From contig CALKUJ010000357.1 of assembly GCA_937996825.1 (NCBI GenBank), positions 1-16,846 on the forward strand: a stretch of DNA of 16,846 nucleotides. Direction: 5' to 3'. The notes under the pieces were generated by a model. That model was given only the letters and a program-made list of their open reading frames with translations. It made no database searches and was not told the origin of the DNA. Source of the stretch: an uncultured Polynucleobacter sp. Its GTDB lineage: Bacteria; Pseudomonadota; Gammaproteobacteria; Burkholderiales; Burkholderiaceae. The translations under genes were made by a program, and so were the position numbers. The first letter of the stretch is position 1. Every line of letters starts with the position of its first letter. Shown here in pieces: positions 7,671-14,184 of the stretch.

Positions 7671-8954
7671 GTGGATAAGTTATCAATACAGGGTGGTATT
7701 CCTTTAAAAGGCGAGATCACCATCACTGGTGCAAAAAATGCCGCATTGCCAATTTTGTGTGCAGGTCTTTTAAGTGCTGAGCCAATCACTTTAAGAAATC
7801 TTCCTGATCTTCAGGATGTGCGCACGATTCTAAAAATTTTGGCGCAGATGGGTTTGAAGGTTACTTTCCCTAATCCTGATGATCGTTCAGTGGTTATTTT
7901 GGATGGTTCTGATATTCATACGCCAGAGGCTTCTTATGACTTGGTGAAGACCATGCGTGCATCTATCTTGGTATTGGGCCCATTGTTGGCGCGTTTTGGG
8001 CGTGCCAAAGTGTCTTTGCCTGGTGGTTGCGCCATTGGTGCGCGCCCAGTGGATCAGCACATCAAGGGCTTAAAAGCCATGGGCGCTGATATTCATATCG
8101 AGCATGGTTATATTGAAGCAAAGTTTGGCAAAAATCCAAAAGCTTTGGTGGGTGCAAAAATTTTGACTGACATGATCACGGTCACTGGTACCGAAAACTT
8201 GATGATGGCAGCAGTGTTGGCTGAAGGTGAAACAGTTTTAGAAAATGCTGCGCGTGAACCTGAGGTGACTGATTTAGCAGAATTGCTGATCAAGATGGGC
8301 GCCAACATCAAGGGTCTTGGCACTGATCGTTTGATCATCAAGGGCGTTAAAGCTTTGCATGGTGCTGAGCACAGCATCATTCCTGACCGGATTGAAACCG
8401 GTACATTCATGTGTGTGGCCGGCGCCATGGGTGAGTTGGGTGCTGATTTGATGATCAAAAATGCTCGTCCTGATACTTTGGATGTGGTGATTGAAAAATT
8501 ACGCGAAGCAGGTTTGAAGATTGAGGTGGGTCCTGATTGGATCCATGTCACCATGAACCAGCGTCCCAAGGCTGTGAGTTTTAAGACTTCTGAATACCCA
8601 GCCTTTCCAACGGATATGCAAGCCCAGTTCATGGCCATGAATGCCATTGCCACTGGCACATCACGGGTCACGGAAACTATCTTTGAAAATCGCTTCATGC
8701 ACGTTCAAGAACTGAATCGCTTGGGTGCCAATATTGTGATTGAGGGCAATACTGCCACGACCGAGGGTGTGAAAAGCCTGTCTGGAGCCATTGTGATGGC
8801 CACAGATTTACGGGCATCTGCCAGTTTGGTGATTGCAGGCCTGGCCGCTCAAGGCGAAACGATTGTCGACCGCATCTACCATTTGGACCGCGGATATGAC
8901 CGTATGGAGAAAAAATTGGCCGCAGTAGGCGCTAACATCGTTCGCATGAAATAA
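7671..8954 (+). CDS. murA: UDP-N-acetylglucosamine 1-carboxyvinyltransferase MurA
   Basis: This cytoplasmic enzyme catalyses the first committed step of peptidoglycan synthesis, transfer of enolpyruvate from PEP to UDP-GlcNAc. The 427-aa protein has Lys22-Asn23 in GAKNAALPIL and the catalytic Cys120 in PGGCAIGARPVDQH (Cys115 in E. coli). This is the cysteine form sensitive to fosfomycin. Later segments such as DRIETGTFM, TSEYPAFPTDMQAQFMA and the RIYHLDRGYDRME end are all canonical. It starts with GTG, preceded by AAAAGG at 7655-7660. hisG follows after 7 bp, so murA and hisGD are probably co-transcribed. Confidence 0.97.
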   Translation: MDKLSIQGGIPLKGEITITGAKNAALPILCAGLLSAEPITLRNLPDLQDVRTILKILAQMGLKVTFPNPDDRSVVILDGSDIHTPEASYDLVKTMRASILVLGPLLARFGRAKVSLPGGCAIGARPVDQHIKGLKAMGADIHIEHGYIEAKFGKNPKALVGAKILTDMITVTGTENLMMAAVLAEGETVLENAAREPEVTDLAELLIKMGANIKGLGTDRLIIKGVKALHGAEHSIIPDRIETGTFMCVAGAMGELGADLMIKNARPDTLDVVIEKLREAGLKIEVGPDWIHVTMNQRPKAVSFKTSEYPAFPTDMQAQFMAMNAIATGTSRVTETIFENRFMHVQELNRLGANIVIEGNTATTEGVKSLSGAIVMATDLRASASLVIAGLAAQGETIVDRIYHLDRGYDRMEKKLAAVGANIVRMK

Positions 8955-8961
8955 TAGAGCC

Positions 8962-9600
8962 ATGTCCAAAATGATCACATTGGCCTTATCCAAAGGCCGT
9001 ATCTTTGATGAAACTTTGCCGATGTTGGCAAAGGCCGGTATCACTGTGTCTGAAGATCCTGAAACTTCACGCAAACTAATCCTGCCAACGTCCAGTCCTA
9101 ATCTACGGGTGATCATCGTTAGAGCCTCCGATGTACCAACGTATGTGCAATACGGCGCTGCTGATTTGGGTGTGGCTGGTTACGATGTGTTGGCTGAACA
9201 TGGCATGGATGGTTTGTATGCGCCAATCGATTTAGGGATTGCCAAGTGCCGCATGTCAGTCGCTGTTCGTGAAGGATTTGATTATGCAAGCGCTGTGCGT
9301 CAAGGGGCGCGTTTGCGTGTTGTGACCAAGTATGTCGAGCAGGCACGTGAGCACTTTGCGAATAAAGGTGTTCACGTAGACTTGATCAAGCTGTATGGCT
9401 CGATGGAGTTAGGCCCATTGGTTGGCTTGGCTGATGCGATTGTTGATTTGGTTTCTACCGGTAACACCTTGAAAGCAAATCAATTGAAAGAAGTTGAAGT
9501 GATCAGTCAGATCAGTTCTCGTTTGGTGGTCAATCAAGCGGCGTACAAGAGACGTCGTGCTGATTTGCAACCTTTGTTAGATGCTTTTGCAAAAGTGTGA
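8962..9600 (+). CDS. hisG: ATP phosphoribosyltransferase catalytic subunit, short form
   Basis: This is the first enzyme of histidine synthesis, joining PRPP and ATP to form phosphoribosyl-ATP. At 212 aa it is the short HisG type, which lacks the C-terminal regulatory domain and in other bacteria works with HisZ. No hisZ is present in this window. SKGRIFDETLPMLAKAGI (9-26), DLGVAGYDVLAEHG (56-69) and the PRPP loop DLVSTGNTL (162-170) are all visible. No good Shine-Dalgarno precedes the ATG. The bases AATAAT end exactly 6 nt before the start (8950-8955), overlapping the murA stop. hisD follows after 10 bp. Confidence 0.95.
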   Translation: MSKMITLALSKGRIFDETLPMLAKAGITVSEDPETSRKLILPTSSPNLRVIIVRASDVPTYVQYGAADLGVAGYDVLAEHGMDGLYAPIDLGIAKCRMSVAVREGFDYASAVRQGARLRVVTKYVEQAREHFANKGVHVDLIKLYGSMELGPLVGLADAIVDLVSTGNTLKANQLKEVEVISQISSRLVVNQAAYKRRRADLQPLLDAFAKV

Positions 9601-9610
9601 TGATCTGATC

Positions 9611-10936
9611 ATGACCAAGCTTGTTCGCCAATTCAATAGTCAAGACGCTGATTTTTCATCAGCGCTTAAAAAGCTATTGGCTTTTGATGCTGCGGATGAT
9701 GCGGCGATTGATATGGCGGCTGCAAAAATTTTGGCCGATGTCAAAAAGCGCGGTGACCAAGCTGTATTAGAGTACACACAACAGTTTGATCGTTTGCCTA
9801 AAGAGCAGGCATCTTCAATCAAAGCATTAGAAATCACAAAAGCAGAATTATTAGCAGCGCTTGAGTCTTTACCAAAAGATCAAAGAGCAGCTTTAGAAGC
9901 TGCGGCTGCCAGAGTCAAGAGTTATCACGAGCGTCAAAAGATTGAATCAGGTTGTCATAGTTGGGACTATGCTGATGAAGATGGTACTCGCTTGGGCCAA
10001 AAGGTAACGCCTTTGGATCGAGCAGGTTTGTATGTTCCTGGTGGCAAGGCAGCTTATCCATCATCAGTGTTGATGAATGCGATTCCTGCAAAAGTGGCAG
10101 GTGTGAGTGAGGTCATTATGGTAGTGCCAACACCGGATGGTGTGCGCAATCCATTGGTCTTGGCTGCTGCTGCAGTTGCGGGTGTGGACCGAGCGTTCAC
10201 GATTGGTGGTGCTCAAGCGGTGGGTGCTTTGGCTTACGGTACAGAAACAATTCCAGCGGTCGATAAGATCGTGGGCCCTGGTAATGCTTATGTGGCTGCT
10301 GCCAAGCGTCGCGTATTCGGAACAGTCGGCATCGACATGATTGCCGGCCCTTCTGAAATTTTAGTTTTGTGCGATGGCAATACCAATCCAGATTGGATTG
10401 CAATGGATTTGTTCTCGCAAGCAGAGCACGATGAATTAGCACAATCGATTTTGTTGTGCCCAAGTCAAGCATTCATCGACCAAGTACAAGCAAGCATCTT
10501 GAAATTTTTACCAGAGATGCCAAGACAAGCAGTGATCAAAAAATCATTGCAAGATCGTGGCGCGATGATTTTGGTCAAAGATATGCAAGAAGCCTGTGAG
10601 ATTGCCAATTCAATTGCGGCTGAGCATTTAGAAATTTGTGCCGACAATCCTCGCCAATGGGCAGAGTTGATTCGTCATGCGGGCGCTATTTTCATGGGTC
10701 CTTACACCAGCGAATCATTGGGTGATTATTGTGCAGGACCAAATCACGTATTACCAACGATGAGAACATCACGCTTCTCATCACCTTTGGGTGTTTATGA
10801 TTTCATCAAGCGTTCAAGCATGATCGAGGTCAGTGAAGCCGGCGCGCAGAAGTTAGGGCAGATCGCCAGCACATTGGCCCATGGTGAAGGTTTGCAAGCT
10901 CACGCAAGAGCTGCAGAGTTAAGACTCAAGAAGTAA
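9611..10936 (+). CDS. hisD: Histidinol dehydrogenase
   Basis: This zinc enzyme makes the last two oxidations of histidine synthesis, L-histidinol to histidine with two NAD+. I place the start at the ATG at 9611, giving 441 aa (MTKLVRQF). A longer frame from 9581 would overlap hisG and adds non-conserved residues. The probable zinc ligands Gln270, His273, Asp372 and His431 and the catalytic Glu338-His339 pair all match the family with a constant small offset from E. coli numbering. The long AGLYVPGGKAAYPSSVL (about 135-151) and GPSEILV motifs are intact. A strong terminator follows at 10968-11003, ending the murA-hisG-hisD run. Confidence 0.96.
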   Translation: MTKLVRQFNSQDADFSSALKKLLAFDAADDAAIDMAAAKILADVKKRGDQAVLEYTQQFDRLPKEQASSIKALEITKAELLAALESLPKDQRAALEAAAARVKSYHERQKIESGCHSWDYADEDGTRLGQKVTPLDRAGLYVPGGKAAYPSSVLMNAIPAKVAGVSEVIMVVPTPDGVRNPLVLAAAAVAGVDRAFTIGGAQAVGALAYGTETIPAVDKIVGPGNAYVAAAKRRVFGTVGIDMIAGPSEILVLCDGNTNPDWIAMDLFSQAEHDELAQSILLCPSQAFIDQVQASILKFLPEMPRQAVIKKSLQDRGAMILVKDMQEACEIANSIAAEHLEICADNPRQWAELIRHAGAIFMGPYTSESLGDYCAGPNHVLPTMRTSRFSSPLGVYDFIKRSSMIEVSEAGAQKLGQIASTLAHGEGLQAHARAAELRLKK

Positions 10937-10967
10937 ATCCAAAAAGTAAATTCCAAAAAAAGTCTTC

Positions 10968-11003
10968 AAAGTAATGGCACACAAACTGTGTGCCATTACT
11001 TTT
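10968..11003 (+). terminator. Rho-independent terminator after hisD
   Basis: A perfect 13-bp stem, GTAATGGCACACA (10971-10983) pairing with 10987-10999, has a 3-nt loop. Three more A-T pairs bring it to 16 bp, followed by TTTTGTT. The A-rich stretch on its 5' side (10953-10959) could also let it work in the opposite direction. It ends the hisGD transcript before the small-gene insert. Confidence 0.88.
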
Positions 11004-11009
11004 GTTGAT

Positions 11010-11037
11010 TTGATTTTTTCCTTATAAAAACTATAAA
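11010..11037 (+). promoter_or_regulatory. Promoter for the small coiled-coil gene pair
   Basis: TTGATT (11010-11015) and TATAAA (11032-11037) are separated by 16 bp, just after the hisD terminator and 23 bp before the start codon at 11061. The start also has a strong AGGAG ribosome site at 11051-11055. Transcription would begin near 11044. Placement right after a terminator makes a dedicated promoter necessary, which supports this call. Confidence 0.6.
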
Positions 11038-11060
11038 ATTCTGTTTTAAGAGGAGACAGT

Positions 11061-11429
11061 ATGAGCATGACAACATTCAGCACCCTTCAGTATTCAAAAC
11101 AATTACAAGCTGTTGGGTTCAGTCAATCTCAAGCAGAGCTCATAGCCGAAGGTGTGGGCATGAATTTAAATGCCACACATGACTTTGCAACCAAGAAAGA
11201 GTTGTATGAAGTTAGAGATCAGTTGAATAAAAAAATTGATCAAAAGTTTGATCATCTAGATGAAAAATTTAATCTTTTGGATGAAAAAGTTTCTCATTTG
11301 GAAAGCAAAATTAACTGCATGGCAGATGTGTTAACTAGCAAACTATTCAATCGCCTCGGAGGCTTGATGGTTGCATGCATGTCAGTGGGTATCAGTGCAG
11401 TGGCATTTTTTACGAGAGGTATTGCTTAA
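11061..11429 (+). CDS. Small coiled-coil, C-terminally membrane-anchored protein (DUF1640/CCDC90-like)
   Basis: The function is unknown. The 122-aa protein has three visible parts. The N-terminal FSTLQYSKQLQAVGFSQSQA (6-25) is followed by an ATKKELYEVRDQL segment (43-55). Next is a coiled coil with three clear heptads: KFDHLDE (62-68), KFNLLDE (69-75) and KVSHLES (76-82). Last is a hydrophobic C-terminal segment (about 99-117) that probably inserts in the membrane. The layout '..F..LxxxGFxxxQA..ATKxELxxxR..coil..TM' resembles bacterial DUF1640 proteins, relatives of the mitochondrial CCDC90/MCUR1 family. That family link is from pattern memory, not a search. It has its own promoter and a strong AGGAG site, and its stop is followed directly by the next start. 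It sits as an insert between hisD and hisC. Confidence 0.75.
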   Translation: MSMTTFSTLQYSKQLQAVGFSQSQAELIAEGVGMNLNATHDFATKKELYEVRDQLNKKIDQKFDHLDEKFNLLDEKVSHLESKINCMADVLTSKLFNRLGGLMVACMSVGISAVAFFTRGIA

Positions 11430-11603
11430 ATGGATGCCGATGCAACAGTTGTTACAAGACGTGATTTAAAAGAGTTTAGACAAGAGCTTCGTTTAGAGAT
11501 GACTCATCTTGAGCATCGATTGACCAACAAGATTGGCGCCATTGTGATTGGTACTGCCAGTGCGATGATGTTTTTAGATCGTTTTCTGCCGTCTTTTCAA
11601 TAA
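11430..11603 (+). CDS. 57-aa small protein, short relative of the preceding gene
   Basis: This short frame starts with an ATG immediately after the preceding TAA (TAAATG). A GAGAGG ribosome-like sequence (11413-11418) lies 11 nt upstream. The protein has a VVTRRDLKEFRQELRLEM segment (7-24) that mirrors the ATKKELYEVRDQL segment of its neighbour. A short helical stretch and a hydrophobic tail (about 36-48, GAIVIGTASAMMF) follow. It therefore looks like a cut-down version of the coil-plus-anchor half of the upstream protein, and the two are probably co-translated. It is followed by a hairpin. Function is unknown. It could also be a degenerate duplicate, but the exact junction and ribosome site argue for a real gene. 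Confidence 0.65.
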   Translation: MDADATVVTRRDLKEFRQELRLEMTHLEHRLTNKIGAIVIGTASAMMFLDRFLPSFQ

Positions 11604-11610
11604 ATCAAAT

Positions 11611-11634
11611 GGCGGTTTGTGATTGCAAACCGCC
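11611..11634. terminator. Hairpin between convergent genes
   Basis: A perfect 9-bp stem, GGCGGTTTG (11611-11619) with CAAACCGCC (11626-11634), has a 6-nt loop. It lies between the end of the 57-aa gene and the end of the oppositely oriented hisC, overlapping the last base of its stop codon. The flanking sequence read from hisC is moderately T-rich (ATTTGATTTATT), so it probably ends hisC transcription and may act in both directions. Confidence 0.7.
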
Positions 11635-12701
11635 TAAAGAATCTCTTTGATCGCTTTCACTAGGGCATCACATTGTTCATCAGTACCGATGGTGATGCGA
11701 AGATACTGATCAATTCTCGGTAATTTAAAGTGACGCACGATGATGTGTCTTTCGCGAAGTGCCGCAGACAATTGTGCTGCATCGTGTTTCGGATGTTTTG
11801 TGAAAATAAAATTAGCCGAAGACGGAATTGTTTCAAAGCCCAGGGTATTTAATGTTTTCACCAAACTCTCGCGGGTGTTGATGACAGCCTGACTAATCTT
11901 GTTCAAGTAGTCTTGATCTTCGATGGCAGCCATGGCGCCAGCCATTGCTAACTTATCAATCGGGTAAGAGTTAAAACTGTTTTTAACTCGCTCAAGCGCT
12001 TCGATTAAATCAGGGTGACCAACGGCATAGCCTACGCGCAGGCCAGCTAATGCATAAGACTTGGATAAGGTGTGAGTGACTAAGAGATTGTTGTATTGCT
12101 TAATCAAAGACACGGCTGATGAAGTACCAAAATCAACATAAGCTTCATCAATCACGACAACACTGTCTTTATTTGCTTGAAGAAGTTTTTCAATGTCTTT
12201 TAAAGGTAATGCTTTGCCTGTGGGTGCATTGGGGTTTGGGAAAATGATTCCGCCGTTAAGCCCATTGTTTTTCTTTAAATAGTCATCAACTGAAATTGAA
12301 AAGTCATCACTCAGGGGAATGTTCTCAAAAGCAATGCCATAGAGTTTGCAGTAGACCGGATAAAAGCTGTAGGTGATATCCGGAAACAGAATGGGATTCT
12401 CATGTTTGAGTAAACCTAAAAACACATGAGCCAAGACTTCATCGGAACCATTACCAACAAATACTTGATTCGGTGTCAGACCATGAATTTTTGCGATGCT
12501 TTGCTTTAATGCATCTGAATTCGGATCTGGGTAAAGACGCAGAGCTTCGGTATTGGCAGCAGCAATGGCAGCCAATGCTTTTGGTGAGGGTCCGTAAGGA
12601 CTCTCATTGGTGTTGAGCTTGATGAGCTGGCTTAATTTAGGTTGTTCGCCCGGAACATAGGGCGTTAACTCTTTAACAGTTTTGCTCCAAAAACGGCTCA
12701 T
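11634..12701 (-). CDS. hisC: Histidinol-phosphate aminotransferase
   Basis: This PLP enzyme converts imidazole acetol-phosphate to histidinol phosphate using glutamate. The 355-aa protein is intact. It shows KLNTNESPYGPSP (28-40), VGNGSDEVL (82-90), FPNPNAPTG (154-162), VIDEAYVDFG with Asp185 and Tyr188, the PLP lysine Lys214 in HTLSKSYALAGLRVGY with Arg222, and a C-terminal RITIG. The orientation is the oddity. It lies on the minus strand between + strand hisD and hisB, so it cannot be transcribed with them. An upstream TATAAA on the minus strand (complement of 12731-12736) is a possible -10, with no clear -35. The stop is TAG, overlapping the 11611-11634 hairpin. Confidence 0.95.
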   Translation of the reverse strand: MSRFWSKTVKELTPYVPGEQPKLSQLIKLNTNESPYGPSPKALAAIAAANTEALRLYPDPNSDALKQSIAKIHGLTPNQVFVGNGSDEVLAHVFLGLLKHENPILFPDITYSFYPVYCKLYGIAFENIPLSDDFSISVDDYLKKNNGLNGGIIFPNPNAPTGKALPLKDIEKLLQANKDSVVVIDEAYVDFGTSSAVSLIKQYNNLLVTHTLSKSYALAGLRVGYAVGHPDLIEALERVKNSFNSYPIDKLAMAGAMAAIEDQDYLNKISQAVINTRESLVKTLNTLGFETIPSSANFIFTKHPKHDAAQLSAALRERHIIVRHFKLPRIDQYLRITIGTDEQCDALVKAIKEIL

Positions 12702-12802
12702 CTTCTTGTCTTGCCTTATTAATTCAGTAATTTATACGGTTATTTCAATGATTTTTAGCTAATTTCGTTCAGAATCAGCACCTTCAGAAGGTTACCACGG
12801 GG

Positions 12803-12836
12803 TGGAAATTCAGGGGGACGGTGATATTATGACGGT
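12803..12836 (+). promoter_or_regulatory. Promoter immediately upstream of hisB, predicted leaderless
   Basis: TGGAAA (12803-12808), a 16-bp spacer and TATTAT (12825-12830, 5 of 6 to consensus) are followed by exactly 6 nt before the hisB ATG at 12837. A start point 7 nt after the -10 would be the A of the ATG, so the transcript would have no 5' leader. No Shine-Dalgarno is seen. The promoter is needed here because hisC upstream points the other way. Confidence 0.6.
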
Positions 12837-13424
12837 ATGCGCAACGTAGACGTCACTCGAAATACCTCAGAGACCCAAATTCAGATTGTTCTCAATCTTG
12901 ATGGTACGGGCAAAGCTCAACTTAATTCTGGGGTTCCATTCCTCGATCACATGTTGGATCAGATTGCTCGACATGGCATGATTGATTTGGCTGTCACAGC
13001 CAAAGGCGATACACACATTGATGATCACCACACGGTTGAAGATGTGGGTATCACTTTGGGTCAGGCGATTGCTAAGGCAGTGGGCGACAAAAAAGGTATC
13101 ACTCGTTATGGCCATTCTTATGTGCCTTTGGACGAAACCTTGTCTCGCGTGGTGATTGATTTTTCAGGTCGTCCAGGTTTGGAGTTCCATGTGCCGTTCA
13201 CACGTGCACGCGTGGGTGACTTTGATGTTGATTTAACGATTGAGTTTTTCCGCGGGTTCGTGAACCACGCGGGAGTAACTTTACACATCGATAACATTCG
13301 TGGCATCAATGCGCACCATCAAATTGAAACAGTGTTCAAGGCATTTGGTCGCGCCTTACGCATGGCTTTGGAATTAGATCCTCGTGCCAGTGGTGTGGTT
13401 CCTTCTACAAAAGGTAGTCTATAA
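12837..13424 (+). CDS. hisB: Imidazoleglycerol-phosphate dehydratase
   Basis: This enzyme dehydrates imidazole glycerol phosphate to imidazole acetol phosphate. At 195 aa it is the single-function form, without the phosphatase domain fused in E. coli. RNTSETQI (8-15), FLDHMLDQIARHG (35-47), DDHHTVEDVGI (62-72), NHAG (143-146) and the AHHQIE manganese-binding motif (159-164) are all in place. It opens the second + strand group of his genes after the reversed hisC. The start at 12837 is set by homology to the family N-terminus. The upstream ATG at 12829 is out of frame. Confidence 0.96.
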   Translation: MRNVDVTRNTSETQIQIVLNLDGTGKAQLNSGVPFLDHMLDQIARHGMIDLAVTAKGDTHIDDHHTVEDVGITLGQAIAKAVGDKKGITRYGHSYVPLDETLSRVVIDFSGRPGLEFHVPFTRARVGDFDVDLTIEFFRGFVNHAGVTLHIDNIRGINAHHQIETVFKAFGRALRMALELDPRASGVVPSTKGSL

Positions 13425-13430
13425 GAACTC

Positions 13431-13444
13431 AGCAAAAATTTGCT
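13431..13444. repeat. Short inverted repeat in the hisB-hisH gap
   Basis: AGCAAA and TTTGCT arms surround AA, flanked by two copies of GAACTC (13425-13430 and 13446-13451). It is AT-rich and short, has no T-run and may be chance. It lies in the 60-bp gap between hisB and hisH. Confidence 0.25.
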
Positions 13445-13472
13445 AGAACTCATTTACTCATCTTTCAGTCAT

Positions 13473-13478
13473 TAGGTT
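13473..13478 (+). promoter_or_regulatory. -10-like TAGGTT 6 nt before the hisH start
   Basis: TAGGTT fits TAnnnT and ends exactly 6 nt before the TTG start at 13485. No -35 box is recognisable. The AGG within it could alternatively act as a weak ribosome site (spacing 8 nt), so the reading is ambiguous. Confidence 0.3.
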
Positions 13479-13484
13479 CAGACC

Positions 13485-14162
13485 TTGTCTAAAAATTCAC
13501 CGAGCATTGCCATTGTTGATTACGGAATGGGTAATCTACGTTCTGTTGCTCAAGCATTGATACATGCGGCGCCTGAAGCAAAGGTGATGATTTCTTCAAA
13601 AGTTGAAGAAATCAAAGCAGCTGATAAGGTGGTGTTGCCAGGGCAAGGTGCCATGCCTGATTGTATGACGCATTTACAAGAATCAGGTCTATTAGATGCT
13701 GTTTTAGAAGCCAGTCGTACCAAACCCATGTTGGGCGTTTGTGTGGGTGAGCAAATGTTGTTTGAGAGCAGTGCTGAAGTTCGTTTTGATGCGCCTGCTG
13801 GAGTAGAGGTCACACCTGGTTTAGGTTTATTGCCAGGCAAGGTGATTCGTTTTGATTTAGCGGGAAAGAATCAAGCTGATGGTTCTCACTTCAAAGTGCC
13901 GCACATGGGTTGGAATCAGGTTCAACAAACGCAAGCGCATGCATTATGGGAAGGCATTCCAGACAACAGCTCTTTTTATTTTGTACACAGCTACTATGCA
14001 GTTCCGGCTAATTCAGCTCATACTGTCGGTGCTACTGACTACGGTTCCTTATTTACATGTGCCGTGGCGAAAGATAATATTTTTGCAACACAGTTTCATC
14101 CAGAAAAAAGCGCACACTTAGGTTTGCGTTTGTATCAGAATTTCACTCGTTGGCAACCTTAA
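13485..14162 (+). CDS. hisH: Imidazole glycerol phosphate synthase, glutaminase subunit
   Basis: This is the class I glutamine amidotransferase subunit that feeds ammonia to HisF. The 225-aa protein has the triad nucleophile Cys86 in LGVCVGEQML and His205-Glu207 in QFHPEKS, and opens with IAIVDYGMGNLRSVAQAL (8-25). The start is TTG. An in-frame stop lies 12 nt upstream (13473-13475), and the next ATG would cut off the conserved first strand, so TTG at 13485 is the only sensible start. There is no good ribosome site. It acts in a heterodimer with HisF, encoded two genes downstream. Confidence 0.95.
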   Translation: MSKNSPSIAIVDYGMGNLRSVAQALIHAAPEAKVMISSKVEEIKAADKVVLPGQGAMPDCMTHLQESGLLDAVLEASRTKPMLGVCVGEQMLFESSAEVRFDAPAGVEVTPGLGLLPGKVIRFDLAGKNQADGSHFKVPHMGWNQVQQTQAHALWEGIPDNSSFYFVHSYYAVPANSAHTVGATDYGSLFTCAVAKDNIFATQFHPEKSAHLGLRLYQNFTRWQP

Positions 14163-14184
14163 ACATTATTTTTAAATATCTATC
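14150..14184 (+). promoter_or_regulatory. Predicted promoter for hisA, leaderless
   Basis: TTGGCA (14150-14155, 5 of 6 to consensus), a 17-bp spacer and TAAATA (14173-14178) are followed by 6 nt and the hisA ATG at 14185. The -35 box lies inside the end of hisH. No Shine-Dalgarno precedes hisA, consistent with a leaderless start. Confidence 0.45.

Noticed and set aside
8108..8698. 196-aa minus-strand open frame opposite murA
   Set aside because: It lies wholly within the conserved murA coding region, and its composition is that of an antisense shadow with no recognisable domain.
9581..9610. Longer hisD frame starting at 9581 inside hisG
   Set aside because: The extra ten residues overlap hisG and do not fit the family N-terminus. 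The ATG at 9611 gives the standard MTKLVRQF-type start.
11237..11254. Perfect inverted repeat TGATCAAA/TTTGATCA inside the 122-aa gene
   Set aside because: It falls inside coding sequence for the coiled coil (IDQKFDH), where Lys/Asp/Phe codons easily create it. No promoter is nearby, so chance is the simplest view.
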